64,000 bases of DNA from Oceanospirillum sp048268485 (GTDB taxonomy: Bacteria > Pseudomonadota > Gammaproteobacteria > Pseudomonadales > Halomonadaceae). The position numbers were made by a program, and so were the translations under genes. This document shows positions 26,440 to 35,398 of the stretch, piece after piece. The first letter of the stretch is position 1. The number at the start of each line of letters is the position of its first letter. The stretch covers positions 6,710 to 70,709 of the forward strand of contig JBLWVL010000018.1 in assembly GCA_048268485.1 (NCBI GenBank), read 5' to 3'. Below the pieces are notes generated by a model. That model did not search any database. It was not told the DNA's origin and saw nothing but the letters and a program-made list of their open reading frames with translations.

Positions 26440-27867
26440 ATGCATATTGAGTTTCATGGCGCAGCACAAGAAGTGACAGGCTCCTGCCACCTGATTCAGG
26501 TTGGGCATTATCGGGTGCTTTTGGATTGTGGTTTGATACAGGGTGGAAAGTACGGTGAGCAGCGTAATGCGGAACCTTTTTCTTTCGACCCTAAGCAGAT
26601 TGATGCTGTGGTGCTCAGCCACTCACACCTTGATCATTGTGGTCGTATTCCTTTGCTTGTTAAACGAGGCTTTAAGGGCCCGGTATATACGCAAAAAGTA
26701 TGTCGTGAGATGTGTGGCATTATGTTTCGGGATGCAGCCAATATTTATGATCATGATACTAAAACCCTGAACCGGAAGCGGGTCCGAAAACACCTTCCTC
26801 CTGTTGAACCTTTATATACCGCTGACGATGCAGAGAAGGCATTAAAGCATTTTCAGCCGATGGGCTATGACGTCGAAGATGAAATTTTGCCAGGCATTCG
26901 TATCCGCTTTAAAGATGCGGGTCATATTATTGGTTCTTCAATTGTTGAGCTTTGGCTGGAGGATGGCAAACACCGCCGAAAGGTCGTATTCACGGGGGAT
27001 TTGGGGCATAGTGATGCGCCAATACTCAGGGATCCGACACCGATTCATCAGGCTGATGTTGTTCTGATGGAAAGCACTTATGGTGGCCGCTGCCATCGCC
27101 CCTGGCAGGAGAGCATGGATGAGATGGGGGAGATTTTAAATGATGCAGCGAACTCCAAAGGCAATATCCTGATCCCCTCTTTTGCTGTTGGTCGCACTCA
27201 GGAGCTACTGTATCTGTTTAGTGAAAATTTTGATGCATGGAATATGGGGCGTTGGCAGATCTTTTTGGATAGTCCTATGGCTATTGAGGCAACAGAGGTC
27301 TATCTGAATCACTGTGAGTTATATAATAAAGAGGCAAAGCAGAGGGTTTTAAATCATCAGTCATTGGATAGTCTTCCTAACCTTCGGTTAACAAAGACGT
27401 CTGAAGAATCCATGGCGCTGAACCGTATCGCCTCTGGTGCTATCATTATTGCCGGTAGCGGAATGTGTGAAGGCGGTCGAATCCGGCATCACTTTAAATG
27501 TCAGCTTTGGAAGCGTAATACCAAGGTGCTCATGGTTGGGTTTCAGGCAAAAGGCACACTGGGTCGTCAATTAGTGGAAGGAGCTGAAACCGTCAAGCTA
27601 TGGGGTGAGACTATTTCTGTTGGAGCCAGTGTTTATACGGTAGGAGGGTTCTCAGCACATGCTGACCAGGATGGTCTTATCAACTGGCTGAAACATTTTA
27701 AAAAGCAACCGAAGGTTGTTCTTGTTCATGGTGAGCCTGGGGCTCAGGATGCGTTGCAGCATGAAGTTGGCAGCCGTCTGGGGTACTTCCCGGATATTGC
27801 TAAGCCGGGGCAGAAGCTGGACTTGATTCGTATGAGCTACGATAACGCTGAAAATCAGGCGTCCTGA
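26440..27867 (+). CDS. MBL-fold beta-CASP hydrolase (RNA-processing exonuclease type)
   Basis: This 475-residue protein belongs to the metallo-beta-lactamase/beta-CASP family, several of which are RNases. Metal-binding motifs are SHSHLDHCGRIP, KDAGHIIGSS, VVFTGDLGH and the final GGFSAHADQ; the beta-CASP insert is seen around IFLDSPMAIEATEVY and IIIAGSGMCEGGR; the C-terminal RMMBL-like segment includes VVLVHGEPGAQDAL. ATG 26440 has AAGGAG 6-11 bases upstream and is preferred to 26383. Similar bacterial proteins are proposed to process RNA, but substrate and direction are unknown. It is a single-gene unit. Confidence 0.85.
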   Translation: MHIEFHGAAQEVTGSCHLIQVGHYRVLLDCGLIQGGKYGEQRNAEPFSFDPKQIDAVVLSHSHLDHCGRIPLLVKRGFKGPVYTQKVCREMCGIMFRDAANIYDHDTKTLNRKRVRKHLPPVEPLYTADDAEKALKHFQPMGYDVEDEILPGIRIRFKDAGHIIGSSIVELWLEDGKHRRKVVFTGDLGHSDAPILRDPTPIHQADVVLMESTYGGRCHRPWQESMDEMGEILNDAANSKGNILIPSFAVGRTQELLYLFSENFDAWNMGRWQIFLDSPMAIEATEVYLNHCELYNKEAKQRVLNHQSLDSLPNLRLTKTSEESMALNRIASGAIIIAGSGMCEGGRIRHHFKCQLWKRNTKVLMVGFQAKGTLGRQLVEGAETVKLWGETISVGASVYTVGGFSAHADQDGLINWLKHFKKQPKVVLVHGEPGAQDALQHEVGSRLGYFPDIAKPGQKLDLIRMSYDNAENQAS

Positions 27868-27992
27868 ACGTTAAGATCTTTCTGTTTGTAGCCTTACCCA
27901 AAAAATTGTTTTTAAACTGACGCCAAACTTAGATTTTCAATAATCAGGTTTGGCGTTTCTGGTTCAATCGGTATTTGAAAAAAGGAATAAGT

Positions 27993-28829
27993 GTGCGCTC
28001 TATACCTGTCGTTTTTGCATTGGTGTTAGCTCTTCTGGGGAGTACTGCCTGGTATTTCCTGGAACAAAACAGTCGTAATAGCTTTATTTATGGGGGGATG
28101 CCGGAGCGAATGGAGTCCGGTTGGCGTCATTGGTATCGGGTTTTAAGAAATGACGGCTTTATGGTGGGTTACTCGGACCTTCGCATGAATCCTCTCTGGG
28201 CAACCTATTGGCTGCAGGAGCTTACGGCGGAGCAAAAGCGTCAGAGCTATAAACGACCAGGACAGTTTAGTGAGGACTGGCGTACGATCTGGCGGGTCAG
28301 TCATCAGGATTATACGCGCTCGGGGTATGATAGGGGGCACTTGGCTCCGAACTATGCGATCTCGCGCCTGTATGGTAAGCGGGCCCAGACAGAAACGTTT
28401 CTGATGACTAATATTGTACCTCAGAAGCCGAATCTTAACCGTAAAGTCTGGCAGCGTCTTGAAGAGGCTGCTGTTGATCATTTCACAGGGCGATTTGCAC
28501 GGATTGCTGTCATAACGGGGCCTGTCTTTGATGAGGAAACAGAGCGCCTGGATAGTTGGGTTGAAGTGCCTGATTCATTCTATAAGATTTTTGTCGGCCT
28601 GAATCGCAAGGGTGAGCCGGAAAGTATGCTGGCTTTCCTGATGCCTCAGGATGTGCGTGGCAGTGAACCGCTGACTAAGTTTGTGGTGAGTGTTGATCAG
28701 GTTGAAGAGGTGACCGGGCTGAACTTCTTTAGCCGGCTGCCGGAGGAGCTTGAAGTTCGCCTTGAAGCGATGAAAGATGGCCGGCCCTGGAGGCTTAGCC
28801 AGGTAGCCCGTATACCTTCACGCTATTAG
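27993..28829 (+). CDS. Exported DNA/RNA non-specific endonuclease (NUC1 family)
   Basis: The 278-residue product starts with an N-terminal membrane/signal segment (VVFALVLALLGSTAWYFL), so it is exported or anchored. The catalytic motif DRGHLAPNYA is the DRGH of the beta-beta-alpha-metal nucleases of the Serratia type; an Asn later in NIVPQKPNLNRKVW is the metal ligand. GTG 27993 is preferred because AAAGGA precedes it at 8 bases, whereas the upstream TTG 27975 has none. Possible roles are nutrient scavenging from environmental DNA or competition. No immunity or inhibitor gene is adjacent. Confidence 0.88.
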   Translation: MRSIPVVFALVLALLGSTAWYFLEQNSRNSFIYGGMPERMESGWRHWYRVLRNDGFMVGYSDLRMNPLWATYWLQELTAEQKRQSYKRPGQFSEDWRTIWRVSHQDYTRSGYDRGHLAPNYAISRLYGKRAQTETFLMTNIVPQKPNLNRKVWQRLEEAAVDHFTGRFARIAVITGPVFDEETERLDSWVEVPDSFYKIFVGLNRKGEPESMLAFLMPQDVRGSEPLTKFVVSVDQVEEVTGLNFFSRLPEELEVRLEAMKDGRPWRLSQVARIPSRY

Positions 28830-28963
28830 GCCTTCTCAGATGAGCAGAGGTTAGTGTTGTTTTAAAGTTGGTGTTGTTTTAAAAAGGCTGGATGGTTTTG
28901 CCGGAAGGTCTTTTTTCTAAAGTGAGGCAAACGGAGGCGGTGCAAGAAATACGAGCCCCGGAA

Positions 28964-28990
28964 ACGAAAAAAATCCCATCGCGGGATTTA
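28964..28990. terminator. Bidirectional intrinsic terminator
   Basis: AAATCCC (28971-28977) and GGGATTT (28983-28989) with loop ATCGC are flanked by A- and T-rich runs. It separates the plus-strand nuclease gene from the minus-strand tRNA genes and can end both transcripts. Confidence 0.7.
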
Positions 28991-29030
28991 TTTTCTTTTA
29001 GGCTTGTCTTTGTTTTGCTTGCATTGGGAA

Positions 29031-29117
29031 TGGTGCCCAGAAGAGGACTTGAACCTCCACGGCCATACGGCCACTAGCACCTGAAGCTAGCGTGTCTACC
29101 AATTCCACCACCTGGGC
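29031..29117 (-). tRNA. tRNA-Leu (anticodon CAG)
   Basis: The minus strand folds as a class II tRNA: acceptor GCCCAGG with encoded CCA, D-arm with GGTAGAC, anticodon stem CTAGC/GCTAG around TTCAGGT (anticodon CAG), a variable arm GGCCGTATGGCC, and a T-arm with GGTTCAAGTCC. It is 87 bases. A near-identical copy lies 80 bases upstream on the same strand. Confidence 0.95.
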
Positions 29118-29197
29118 GCAATGCACAGGCAAAACAAAAAGTTGTTTGTACAACCTAGTTGTCACATCAACGGCTTAATCTGCCTAAGATTAAGAGT

Positions 29198-29284
29198 TGG
29201 TGCCCAGAAGAGGACTTGAACCTCCACGGCCATACGGCCACTAGCACCTGAAGCTAGCGTGTCTACCAATTCCACCACCTGGGC
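29198..29284 (-). tRNA. tRNA-Leu (anticodon CAG), second copy
   Basis: This is the tandem duplicate of the downstream tRNA-Leu, with the same anticodon loop and variable arm over all 87 bases. Both copies should be processed from one transcript starting near 29295 on the minus strand. Confidence 0.95.
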
Positions 29285-29301
29285 TGGACAACTGGGGGCG
29301 T

Positions 29302-29329
29302 ATTATAAGGAGGATTTTTCCTCTTGCAA
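29302..29329 (-). promoter_or_regulatory. Strong promoter of the tRNA-Leu pair
   Basis: Read on the minus strand, TTGCAA (29329-29324) and TATAAT (29307-29302) are spaced by 16 bases, near the sigma-70 consensus. The spacer holds the symmetric element GAGGAAAAATCCTC. The discriminator after the -10 is GC-rich (CGCCCCCAG), typical of stringently controlled stable-RNA promoters. Confidence 0.8.
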
Positions 29330-29463
29330 TACTTTTTTGCAGAAAAAACAGTATAAAAAGCAAATTTCTTCGCCAAGTCTTATAATCAGTGGTACTTTGG
29401 TGGGGTAATTAAAAACAAATGATAAATTAAAGAAGATATAGATTGATAAAAAAGGCAAATGAT

Positions 29464-31962
29464 ATGACACGCTGGTCAGTGAAGCAGGATCCTCAGGCCG
29501 ATCGTGAAGCTAATAAGTATGATAACCCGGTTCCGAGCCGTGAGTTTATTATGCAATGGCTTGAAAACTACGGGCGCCCCCTAACCCATATGCAGCTTTG
29601 TGAGCGCATGGGGCTGACCAGTGAAAATGATATTGAAGCATTGCGTCGCCGGCTAAAGGCGATGGAGCGTGATGGTCAGCTATTAAGCAACCGTAAAGGG
29701 GCTTATGGACTGATCTCAAAAATGCAGTTAGTTAAAGGGCGCATTGAAGCCCATGCTGATGGTTTCGGTTTTTTGATTCCGGATGATGGCGGTGAAGATC
29801 TTTTCCTGTCCAACTATCAGATGAAAACGGTTTATCACGGTGATCTTGTGTTGGCGCGGGTGGTTGGCGTAGATCGTCGCAACCGCAAAGAAGGCGCAGT
29901 TGTTGAAGTTCTGCAGCATAATACACAGGAAATTGTTGGTCGCTACATTATTGAGCATAACGGTATTGGTTATGTCCGACCTGATAATCCCAAATTACAT
30001 CACGATGTACTGATTCCTCCGGGACAGGAGTCCGGGGCTGAAGATGGCCAGGTGGTGTGTGTCGAAGTGACCCAGCAGCCAGCCCGTCGTGCCCATGTTC
30101 AGGGGCGGATTAAGGAAGTACTGGGTGATGAGATGGCTCCGGGTATGGAAATTGATATTGCCATCCGTAAACATAATCTGCCGAATGAATTTCCGGAAGA
30201 AGTTCTGGATCAGATCCGCAATATGTCTGATCAGGTTCAGGAGGCTGATAAACGTGATCGTGTAGATCTTCGTCATCTGCCGTTTGTCACCATTGATGGT
30301 GAAGATGCGAAAGACTTTGATGATGCGGTTTATTGCGAGAAAAAGCGCAGCGGCAACTGGAAACTCTTTGTTGCTATCGCTGATGTTTCACATTACGTCG
30401 GTGTTAATACTCCATTGGATCAGGAGGCACACCGCCGAGGAAACTCCGTTTACTTCCCGGGGCAAGTGATTCCTATGCTGCCGGAGTTGCTCTCCAATGG
30501 TCTTTGCTCTTTGAACCCTCATGTCGATCGCCTTGTGATGGTTTGCGAGATGAGTATCAGTGCCAAGGGGGAGATCAGTCGCTACCGCTTCTGTGAGGCT
30601 ATTATTAAATCTCAGGCGCGCCTGACGTATACCCAGGTGGGTGCACTTCTGGACGATCCTGAGCTGCCGGATGCCGCTATTTTTAAAGAAAAATATACTG
30701 ATCTGGTTCACCCGATTGAAACGCTGTACGGGCTGTACAAACAGCTTCGTATTGCCCGTAGTGAGCGTGGTGCGATTGACTTTGAAACAGTGGAAACCCG
30801 TATCGTTTTTGATGATAACCGCAAAATCGAGCGTATTGTTCCCGTGGTGCGTAACGAAGCCCATAAACTGATCGAAGAGTGCATGCTCTGTGCAAACGTC
30901 GCTTCTGCCCGTTTGCTGGAGAAGTACAAAGTACCCGGGCTGTTCCGTGTCCACAAAGGCCCGAAAGAGCAGCGGCTTGAAAAGCTGAAATCTTTCCTGG
31001 GTGAACTGGGCTTTGAACTGGGTGGTGGCTTAAAGCCAACGCCGGAAGATTATCAGGAAGTACTTCAGGCGATCGGTGACCGCCCTGATGCCGGTAATAT
31101 TCAGACGATGTTGTTGCAATCGTTGTCGCAGGCGGTTTACACGCCGGAGAATGAAGGGCATTTCGGCCTGAACTACAAGGCTTATACGCATTTTACTTCA
31201 CCGATTCGCCGTTACCCGGATCTGCTGCTGCATCGCGCGATTCGCGCCCTGATTCGCAGCGATCTGACCGGTAGTCATCTGCAGCGTTGTGAAACAACAC
31301 CAACAGAGCCTCGGGATAAATGGCTGCCGTACAATGAAGCTCAGATGGCCGAGCTGGGTGAGCACTGCTCTATGACAGAGCGGCGTGCGGATGATGCCAC
31401 CTATGATGTTCTTGCGTGGTTGAAGTGCGAATACACAGCGAGTCACGTAGGGGAAAGCTTCACTGGTAAGGTAACAGGTGTTACCGGCTTTGGGCTCTTT
31501 GTACGTTTGGATGAGATCTATGTTGAAGGCTTGGTGCATATCACTGGCTTGCCATCGGATTACTACCAGTTTGATCCTCTGACACAGCGTTTGCGGGGTG
31601 AGCGTAGCGGCCGCGTTTACGGTATGAATGATGAGCTGACCGTCATTGTGGCGCGGGTAGATCTTGATGAACGCAAGATCGACTTTGAGCTGGATACCAG
31701 CCAGCCTGATAATGCCGTGGGACGTAAGCGTAAACCACGTAAGCGCAATATGTCGGATGCTGAAGACAAGCTTTCAAAGGTTGTCGCCTCTAATGATGCA
31801 GCGGACCCGAACCGGAAAAGCGATCGTGGTGACACCTCTGGCAAACCGAAGCATAAAGGTGGAAGAAAGAAAAAGCTGAAGCCAGCTGAAAAGGGGCGCT
31901 CGGGCCTGAATGATGATCTCAGGAAAAAGCGACCTAAGAAGAAAAAAGTAAAAAAAGATTAA
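29464..31962 (+). CDS. rnr: Ribonuclease R
   Basis: RNase R is a processive 3'-5' exoribonuclease able to digest structured RNA, used in rRNA quality control, tmRNA-linked decay and cold stress. The 832-residue product shows, in order, an N-terminal helix-turn-helix (GRPLTHMQLCERMGL), cold-shock regions (HADGFGFLIPDDGG), the RNB catalytic core with DGEDAKDFDDAVY (the four Asp cluster), an S1 domain (GKVTGVTGFGLFVRLDE) and a long Lys/Arg-rich tail. ATG 29464 is chosen over TTG 29443 because an AAAAAGG ribosome-binding site precedes it. It is followed by rlmB, a common neighbour. Confidence 0.95.
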   Translation: MTRWSVKQDPQADREANKYDNPVPSREFIMQWLENYGRPLTHMQLCERMGLTSENDIEALRRRLKAMERDGQLLSNRKGAYGLISKMQLVKGRIEAHADGFGFLIPDDGGEDLFLSNYQMKTVYHGDLVLARVVGVDRRNRKEGAVVEVLQHNTQEIVGRYIIEHNGIGYVRPDNPKLHHDVLIPPGQESGAEDGQVVCVEVTQQPARRAHVQGRIKEVLGDEMAPGMEIDIAIRKHNLPNEFPEEVLDQIRNMSDQVQEADKRDRVDLRHLPFVTIDGEDAKDFDDAVYCEKKRSGNWKLFVAIADVSHYVGVNTPLDQEAHRRGNSVYFPGQVIPMLPELLSNGLCSLNPHVDRLVMVCEMSISAKGEISRYRFCEAIIKSQARLTYTQVGALLDDPELPDAAIFKEKYTDLVHPIETLYGLYKQLRIARSERGAIDFETVETRIVFDDNRKIERIVPVVRNEAHKLIEECMLCANVASARLLEKYKVPGLFRVHKGPKEQRLEKLKSFLGELGFELGGGLKPTPEDYQEVLQAIGDRPDAGNIQTMLLQSLSQAVYTPENEGHFGLNYKAYTHFTSPIRRYPDLLLHRAIRALIRSDLTGSHLQRCETTPTEPRDKWLPYNEAQMAELGEHCSMTERRADDATYDVLAWLKCEYTASHVGESFTGKVTGVTGFGLFVRLDEIYVEGLVHITGLPSDYYQFDPLTQRLRGERSGRVYGMNDELTVIVARVDLDERKIDFELDTSQPDNAVGRKRKPRKRNMSDAEDKLSKVVASNDAADPNRKSDRGDTSGKPKHKGGRKKKLKPAEKGRSGLNDDLRKKRPKKKKVKKD

Positions 31963-32032
31963 GATTAAGCAGTTGCGTAGCTACGGAGATACCCGGTTTC
32001 CTGTTGCTGCCTGTCTGCCTTAATATTTCCCG

Positions 32033-32060
32033 ACAGGGCTCTGATTCAGAGCCCTGTTTC
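32033..32060 (+). terminator. Hairpin between rnr and rlmB
   Basis: ACAGGGCTCTG (32033-32043) and CAGAGCCCTGT (32047-32057) form a perfect 11-bp stem with loop ATT, followed by a short T-run (TTTC). Some transcription probably reads on into rlmB. Confidence 0.55.
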
Positions 32061-32133
32061 CGTATCAGGCCGCAAGGCGGCAGAAATCGATAGTGCAGCA
32101 CCGGGCTGCCAGAAACTGTAATCAGGTACGTTA

Positions 32134-32976
32134 GTGAAACAACACAGAAATGAACGCCCCCAAAACAGAAGTGAGCGTCCTCAGCATGGCGGTGGCAAAA
32201 AACAGCAGAGCAGACGTAAAGCCCCTAAGAAACCGTCGGTTGAAGCGGTGTTTGGCATCCATGCGGTCACCAGTCTTCTGGAGCGTCAGCCTGAACAGGT
32301 GATCAGTCTTCATCTTATGAAAGGGCGTGACGATGAGAAGCTGGATAAGATTGCTCGTTTGGCCTTACAGATCGGTTTGCAGCAGGAGCAGGCGGAGCGT
32401 GATGTGCTGGACGAAATGACCGGCGGGTTAGTCCATCAGGGGGTTGTTGCCGTCTGTAAGCCGTTGAAAACCTATAGTGAGCAATGGCTGTTTGAGCGGC
32501 TTTCAGAGAAATCATCACCCTTATTATTGGTGTTGGATGGTGTAACTGATCCGCACAACCTTGGAGCGGTACTACGAACGGCTGATGCTGCAGGTGCTGA
32601 TGCGGTCATTGTTCCCAAAGATAAGTCAGCTACCCTGAATGCCACAGTACGTAAGGTCGCTTGTGGTGCTGCTGAAGTGATGCCGGTTGTTAGTGTTACA
32701 AACCTTTCCCGTTGTCTGGGTGAGTTAAAACAGCATGGTGTCTGGGTTATGGGTACAGCAGGTGAGGCCGGTCAGGGGTTATATGAAACCGACCTAACCG
32801 GCCCGACTGCTCTGGTGATGGGGGCGGAAGGCAAGGGGATGCGTCGCCTGACCCGTGAACACTGCGACCTGCTGGTTAATCTGCCGATGGCCGGTGAAGT
32901 CAGTAGTTTGAATGTTTCTGTTGCCACTGGCGTATGTCTCTACGAGGCGGTTCGTCAGCGTCAGCAAAAAGGCTGA
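32134..32976 (+). CDS. rlmB: 23S rRNA 2'-O-methyltransferase (G2251) RlmB
   Basis: RlmB methylates the ribose of G2251 in 23S rRNA, using SAM bound in a SpoU-type trefoil knot. The 280-residue product has VFGIHAVTSLL in the substrate-binding region and the SpoU motifs LDGVTDPHNLGAVLRTADA, LVMGAEGKGMRRL and PMAGEVSSLNVSVATG. A basic N-terminal extension of about 35 residues (KQHRNERPQNRSERPQ) precedes the core and may contact rRNA. Translation starts at a GTG at 32134 if the extension is real; the ribosome-binding site there is weak. Confidence 0.94.
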   Translation: MKQHRNERPQNRSERPQHGGGKKQQSRRKAPKKPSVEAVFGIHAVTSLLERQPEQVISLHLMKGRDDEKLDKIARLALQIGLQQEQAERDVLDEMTGGLVHQGVVAVCKPLKTYSEQWLFERLSEKSSPLLLVLDGVTDPHNLGAVLRTADAAGADAVIVPKDKSATLNATVRKVACGAAEVMPVVSVTNLSRCLGELKQHGVWVMGTAGEAGQGLYETDLTGPTALVMGAEGKGMRRLTREHCDLLVNLPMAGEVSSLNVSVATGVCLYEAVRQRQQKG

Positions 32977-33152
32977 AGATTGTGATGTCCATAGTTTTTC
33001 ATGGGACTGAAGCTAATTCTGGCGAATTGTCTTGCGTCTTTCTGGCAGGGTCTGTAAGATCTCGCGGTTGTTTTTAAACAACGTTTCTTTCCACTCCTTG
33101 CTTTTCTGGGGAACAAACCCTTTGAGAAGCTGTAAAACCGTAAGGAGCTATA

Positions 33153-33572
33153 ATGCGTCATTACGAAGTTGTGTTCATGGTTCATCCGGACCAGAGCGAA
33201 CAGGTTCCAGCAATGATCGAGCGTTACACCAGTCTGGTACAGGACAATGGTGGTTCGGTTCATCGTATGGAAGATTGGGGTCGTCGTCATCTGGCATACC
33301 CAATTAACAAGATTCACAAAGCTCACTACGTTCTGATGAACGTTGAGACAACCAGTGAGGTTGTTGACGAGCTGACTGAGATCTTCCGTTACAACGATGC
33401 GATCATCCGTAATCTGGTTGTTCGTACTAAAAATGCTGTAACAGAAGCATCTCCGGTAAAAGCAGAAGCCTCTCGTGAAGATCGTCGTGACGATCGTAAA
33501 CCAGAGCGTGCTCCGGAAGCCCAGGCTGAATCTAAAGAAGAAGTAGCTCCAGCTGCTGACTCTGAAGAGTAA
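33153..33572 (+). CDS. rpsF: 30S ribosomal protein S6
   Basis: S6 binds the central domain of 16S rRNA together with S18. The 139-residue product starts MRHYEVVFMVHPDQSEQ, the standard S6 N terminus, with the conserved GRRHLAYPINK region and a charged C-terminal extension (SREDRRDDRKPERAPE) longer than the E. coli tail. AAGGAG precedes ATG 33153. It opens the rpsF-rpsR-DUF2232-rplI cluster. Autoregulation by the S6:S18 complex, known in E. coli, is possible in the 5' leader but I cannot confirm the RNA structure here. Confidence 0.98.
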   Translation: MRHYEVVFMVHPDQSEQVPAMIERYTSLVQDNGGSVHRMEDWGRRHLAYPINKIHKAHYVLMNVETTSEVVDELTEIFRYNDAIIRNLVVRTKNAVTEASPVKAEASREDRRDDRKPERAPEAQAESKEEVAPAADSEE

Positions 33573-33602
33573 TTTTTAACAGACTTATTGGGAGTATATT
33601 CC

Positions 33603-33830
33603 ATGGCACGTTTTTTCCGTCGTCGTAAGTTCTGCCGTTTCACCGCTGAAGGTGTAGATCAGATCGATTATAAAGACATCGAAACTCTGAAAAGCTACAT
33701 CACTGAAACTGGCAAGATCGTTCCAAGCCGTATCACTGGTACTAAAGCACGTTATCAGCGTCAGCTGGCTACCGCTATTAAGCGCGCCCGCTACCTGGCT
33801 CTGCTGCCGTACACAGACGGCCACCAGTAA
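33603..33830 (+). CDS. rpsR: 30S ribosomal protein S18
   Basis: S18 forms a heterodimer with S6 on 16S rRNA. The 75-residue product begins MARFFRRRKFCRFTAEG and contains ITGTKARYQRQLATAIKRAR, both hallmarks of S18. ATG 33603 is preferred over an upstream GTG at 33588. TTGGGAG serves as the ribosome-binding site. It lies 30 bases after rpsF and 26 before the DUF2232 gene. Confidence 0.98.
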   Translation: MARFFRRRKFCRFTAEGVDQIDYKDIETLKSYITETGKIVPSRITGTKARYQRQLATAIKRARYLALLPYTDGHQ

Positions 33831-33856
33831 GATTTAAAACGATATAAGGCAGGTGC

Positions 33857-34723
33857 ATGCGTTCTATCGCACAATATGCACTAAAATCGCGGACTAACGC
33901 GATTATAGCAACAGCGTTAAGTGCAGCTATTCCATTTTTATTCTGGATTGCTGCCGCTGTTGTCAGTGTGGTCACCCTGAGAAAGGGTGGTAAAGATGGC
34001 AGTCAGGTGATGCTTTGGGGCTCGCTGCCTGCTCTCTTCTGGTTTGCTCAGGGCGACCTAACCCCAGCGTTTGTAATAATCGGTGCCTATATTATGGCGC
34101 TGGTGCTGAGACAAAGTGTCAGCTGGTCACAAACACTGTTGGTGGGCGCTGGTATCGGAACTGTTACCGCAAGTACAGTTCAGTGGTTACCGCCGGAATT
34201 AATGCTTGATCTTGCCCAGGCAAGTCGGGAAATGATTCTGAGTGAAGCTGAACTGGCGGAGAATCCAGGTATTGAGCTTGACCAGTTTTTGGTTGGGCTT
34301 TTCTCTGGTGTAATCTCTGCGGTGCATGCACTGATGATGACGGGGAGTCTTATGCTGGCCCGTTTCTGGCAAGCTGCTCTGTATAATCCGGGTGGTTTCC
34401 AGAAAGAATTTCATCAGCTGCGTCTTCCGGTCTGGGCAGGTCTGGTTTTAGGTGGCATGGTTGTTTTCGGTGCGGGTATTACCCCCGAAGCAATCAAGTG
34501 GATTCCTTCGCTGACACTGCCGCTGGTTTTTGCCTGTATCGCTTTAGTACATGCTGTTGTAACGATCAAACAACTGAGTTCGTTTTGGCTGACAGCCTTC
34601 TATTTTGTGCTGTTTTTTGCCGGACACTCACTGTACGTATTGATGATTTTTGTGGCGCTGCTTGATAGTAGTCTGAATTTTCGAAAGAGGCTGATGAAGC
34701 CTTCAGATAATGACGCGCCATAA
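33857..34723 (+). CDS. DUF2232 membrane protein in the ribosomal gene cluster
   Basis: The 288-residue protein is highly hydrophobic, with about seven or eight helices (ATALSAAIPFLFWIAAAVVSVV near the start; LTAFYFVLFFAGHSLYVLMIF near the end). It fits the DUF2232 (YybS-like) family, which sits between rpsR and rplI in pseudomonads and relatives. Function is unknown; some YybS-like proteins resemble ECF-transporter S components. AAGGCAGG precedes ATG 33857. It has 20-26 base gaps to both neighbours, so it is in the same operon. Confidence 0.8.
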   Translation: MRSIAQYALKSRTNAIIATALSAAIPFLFWIAAAVVSVVTLRKGGKDGSQVMLWGSLPALFWFAQGDLTPAFVIIGAYIMALVLRQSVSWSQTLLVGAGIGTVTASTVQWLPPELMLDLAQASREMILSEAELAENPGIELDQFLVGLFSGVISAVHALMMTGSLMLARFWQAALYNPGGFQKEFHQLRLPVWAGLVLGGMVVFGAGITPEAIKWIPSLTLPLVFACIALVHAVVTIKQLSSFWLTAFYFVLFFAGHSLYVLMIFVALLDSSLNFRKRLMKPSDNDAP

Positions 34724-34743
34724 AATAGAAAGAGGTTAACGAG

Positions 34744-35193
34744 ATGGAAGTTATTCTGCTCGAGAAAGTAGGCAAACTGGGTGGCTTAGGCGACAAAGTA
34801 ACCGTTAAGCCTGGTTATGGCCGCAACTTCCTGTTGCCATACGGCAAAGCTGTAGTAGCAACAGAAGCAAACATTGCTGAGTTCGAAACCCGCCGTGCTG
34901 AGCTTGAAGCTCAGGCTGCAGAGATCAAAGCTGAAGCAGAAGCTCGTGCTGCTGCTCTGGGTGAGATTGAACTGTCTATCGGTGCTAAAGCTGGTGACGA
35001 AGGTAAGCTGTTCGGCTCTATCGGTACACGTGACCTGGCAGAAGCAATCAGCTCTGCTGGCATCGATGTAGCGAAAAGCGAAGTTCGTCTGCCGGAAGGC
35101 CCGATTCGCACCGTTGGTGAATTCGACGTTGCAATCCAGCTGCACAGCGATGTTATGACTTCAGTTCGCGTTATCGTGACATCTGAAGAATAA
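34744..35193 (+). CDS. rplI: 50S ribosomal protein L9
   Basis: L9 binds 23S rRNA near L1 and influences reading-frame fidelity. The 149-residue product has the N-terminal rRNA-binding domain (MEVILLEKVGKLGGLGDKV, PGYGRNFLLPYGKA), the long connecting helix rich in Ala/Glu and the C-terminal domain. AGAGGTTAACGAG precedes the ATG. It closes the ribosomal cluster and is followed by an intrinsic terminator before dnaB. Confidence 0.98.
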   Translation: MEVILLEKVGKLGGLGDKVTVKPGYGRNFLLPYGKAVVATEANIAEFETRRAELEAQAAEIKAEAEARAAALGEIELSIGAKAGDEGKLFGSIGTRDLAEAISSAGIDVAKSEVRLPEGPIRTVGEFDVAIQLHSDVMTSVRVIVTSEE

Positions 35194-35213
35194 GATCTGC
35201 TGGTCAGCTCTGA

Positions 35214-35248
35214 AAGGCACTTTGGGTTATCCCAGGTGCCTTTTTTTA
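35214..35248 (+). terminator. Intrinsic terminator after rplI
   Basis: AAGGCAC (35214-35220) pairs with GTGCCTT (35236-35242), with an inner GGG/CCC pair, and is followed by seven T. It separates the ribosomal operon from dnaB, although some read-through is likely. Confidence 0.85.
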
Positions 35249-35398
35249 TTCCTTTTTTTTAGTATATCGTTAGGCACCTGAAATATTGACATAAGCTTTT
35301 CCCGGTGTTGCCTCTTCTTCTTTTGTCATCTTTACCGGCACTAATTTTCAGATACACTTAATTTTCACTTCATCTTTACGCAGGAGAATCTCAGGTTT

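Noticed and set aside
28892..29077. 61-codon frame running into the tRNA-Leu gene
   Set aside because: It ends inside a tRNA on the opposite strand and includes the terminator.
33000..33152. S6:S18 RNA leader motif before rpsF
   Set aside because: The expected structure could not be established by eye; it needs a covariance-model test.
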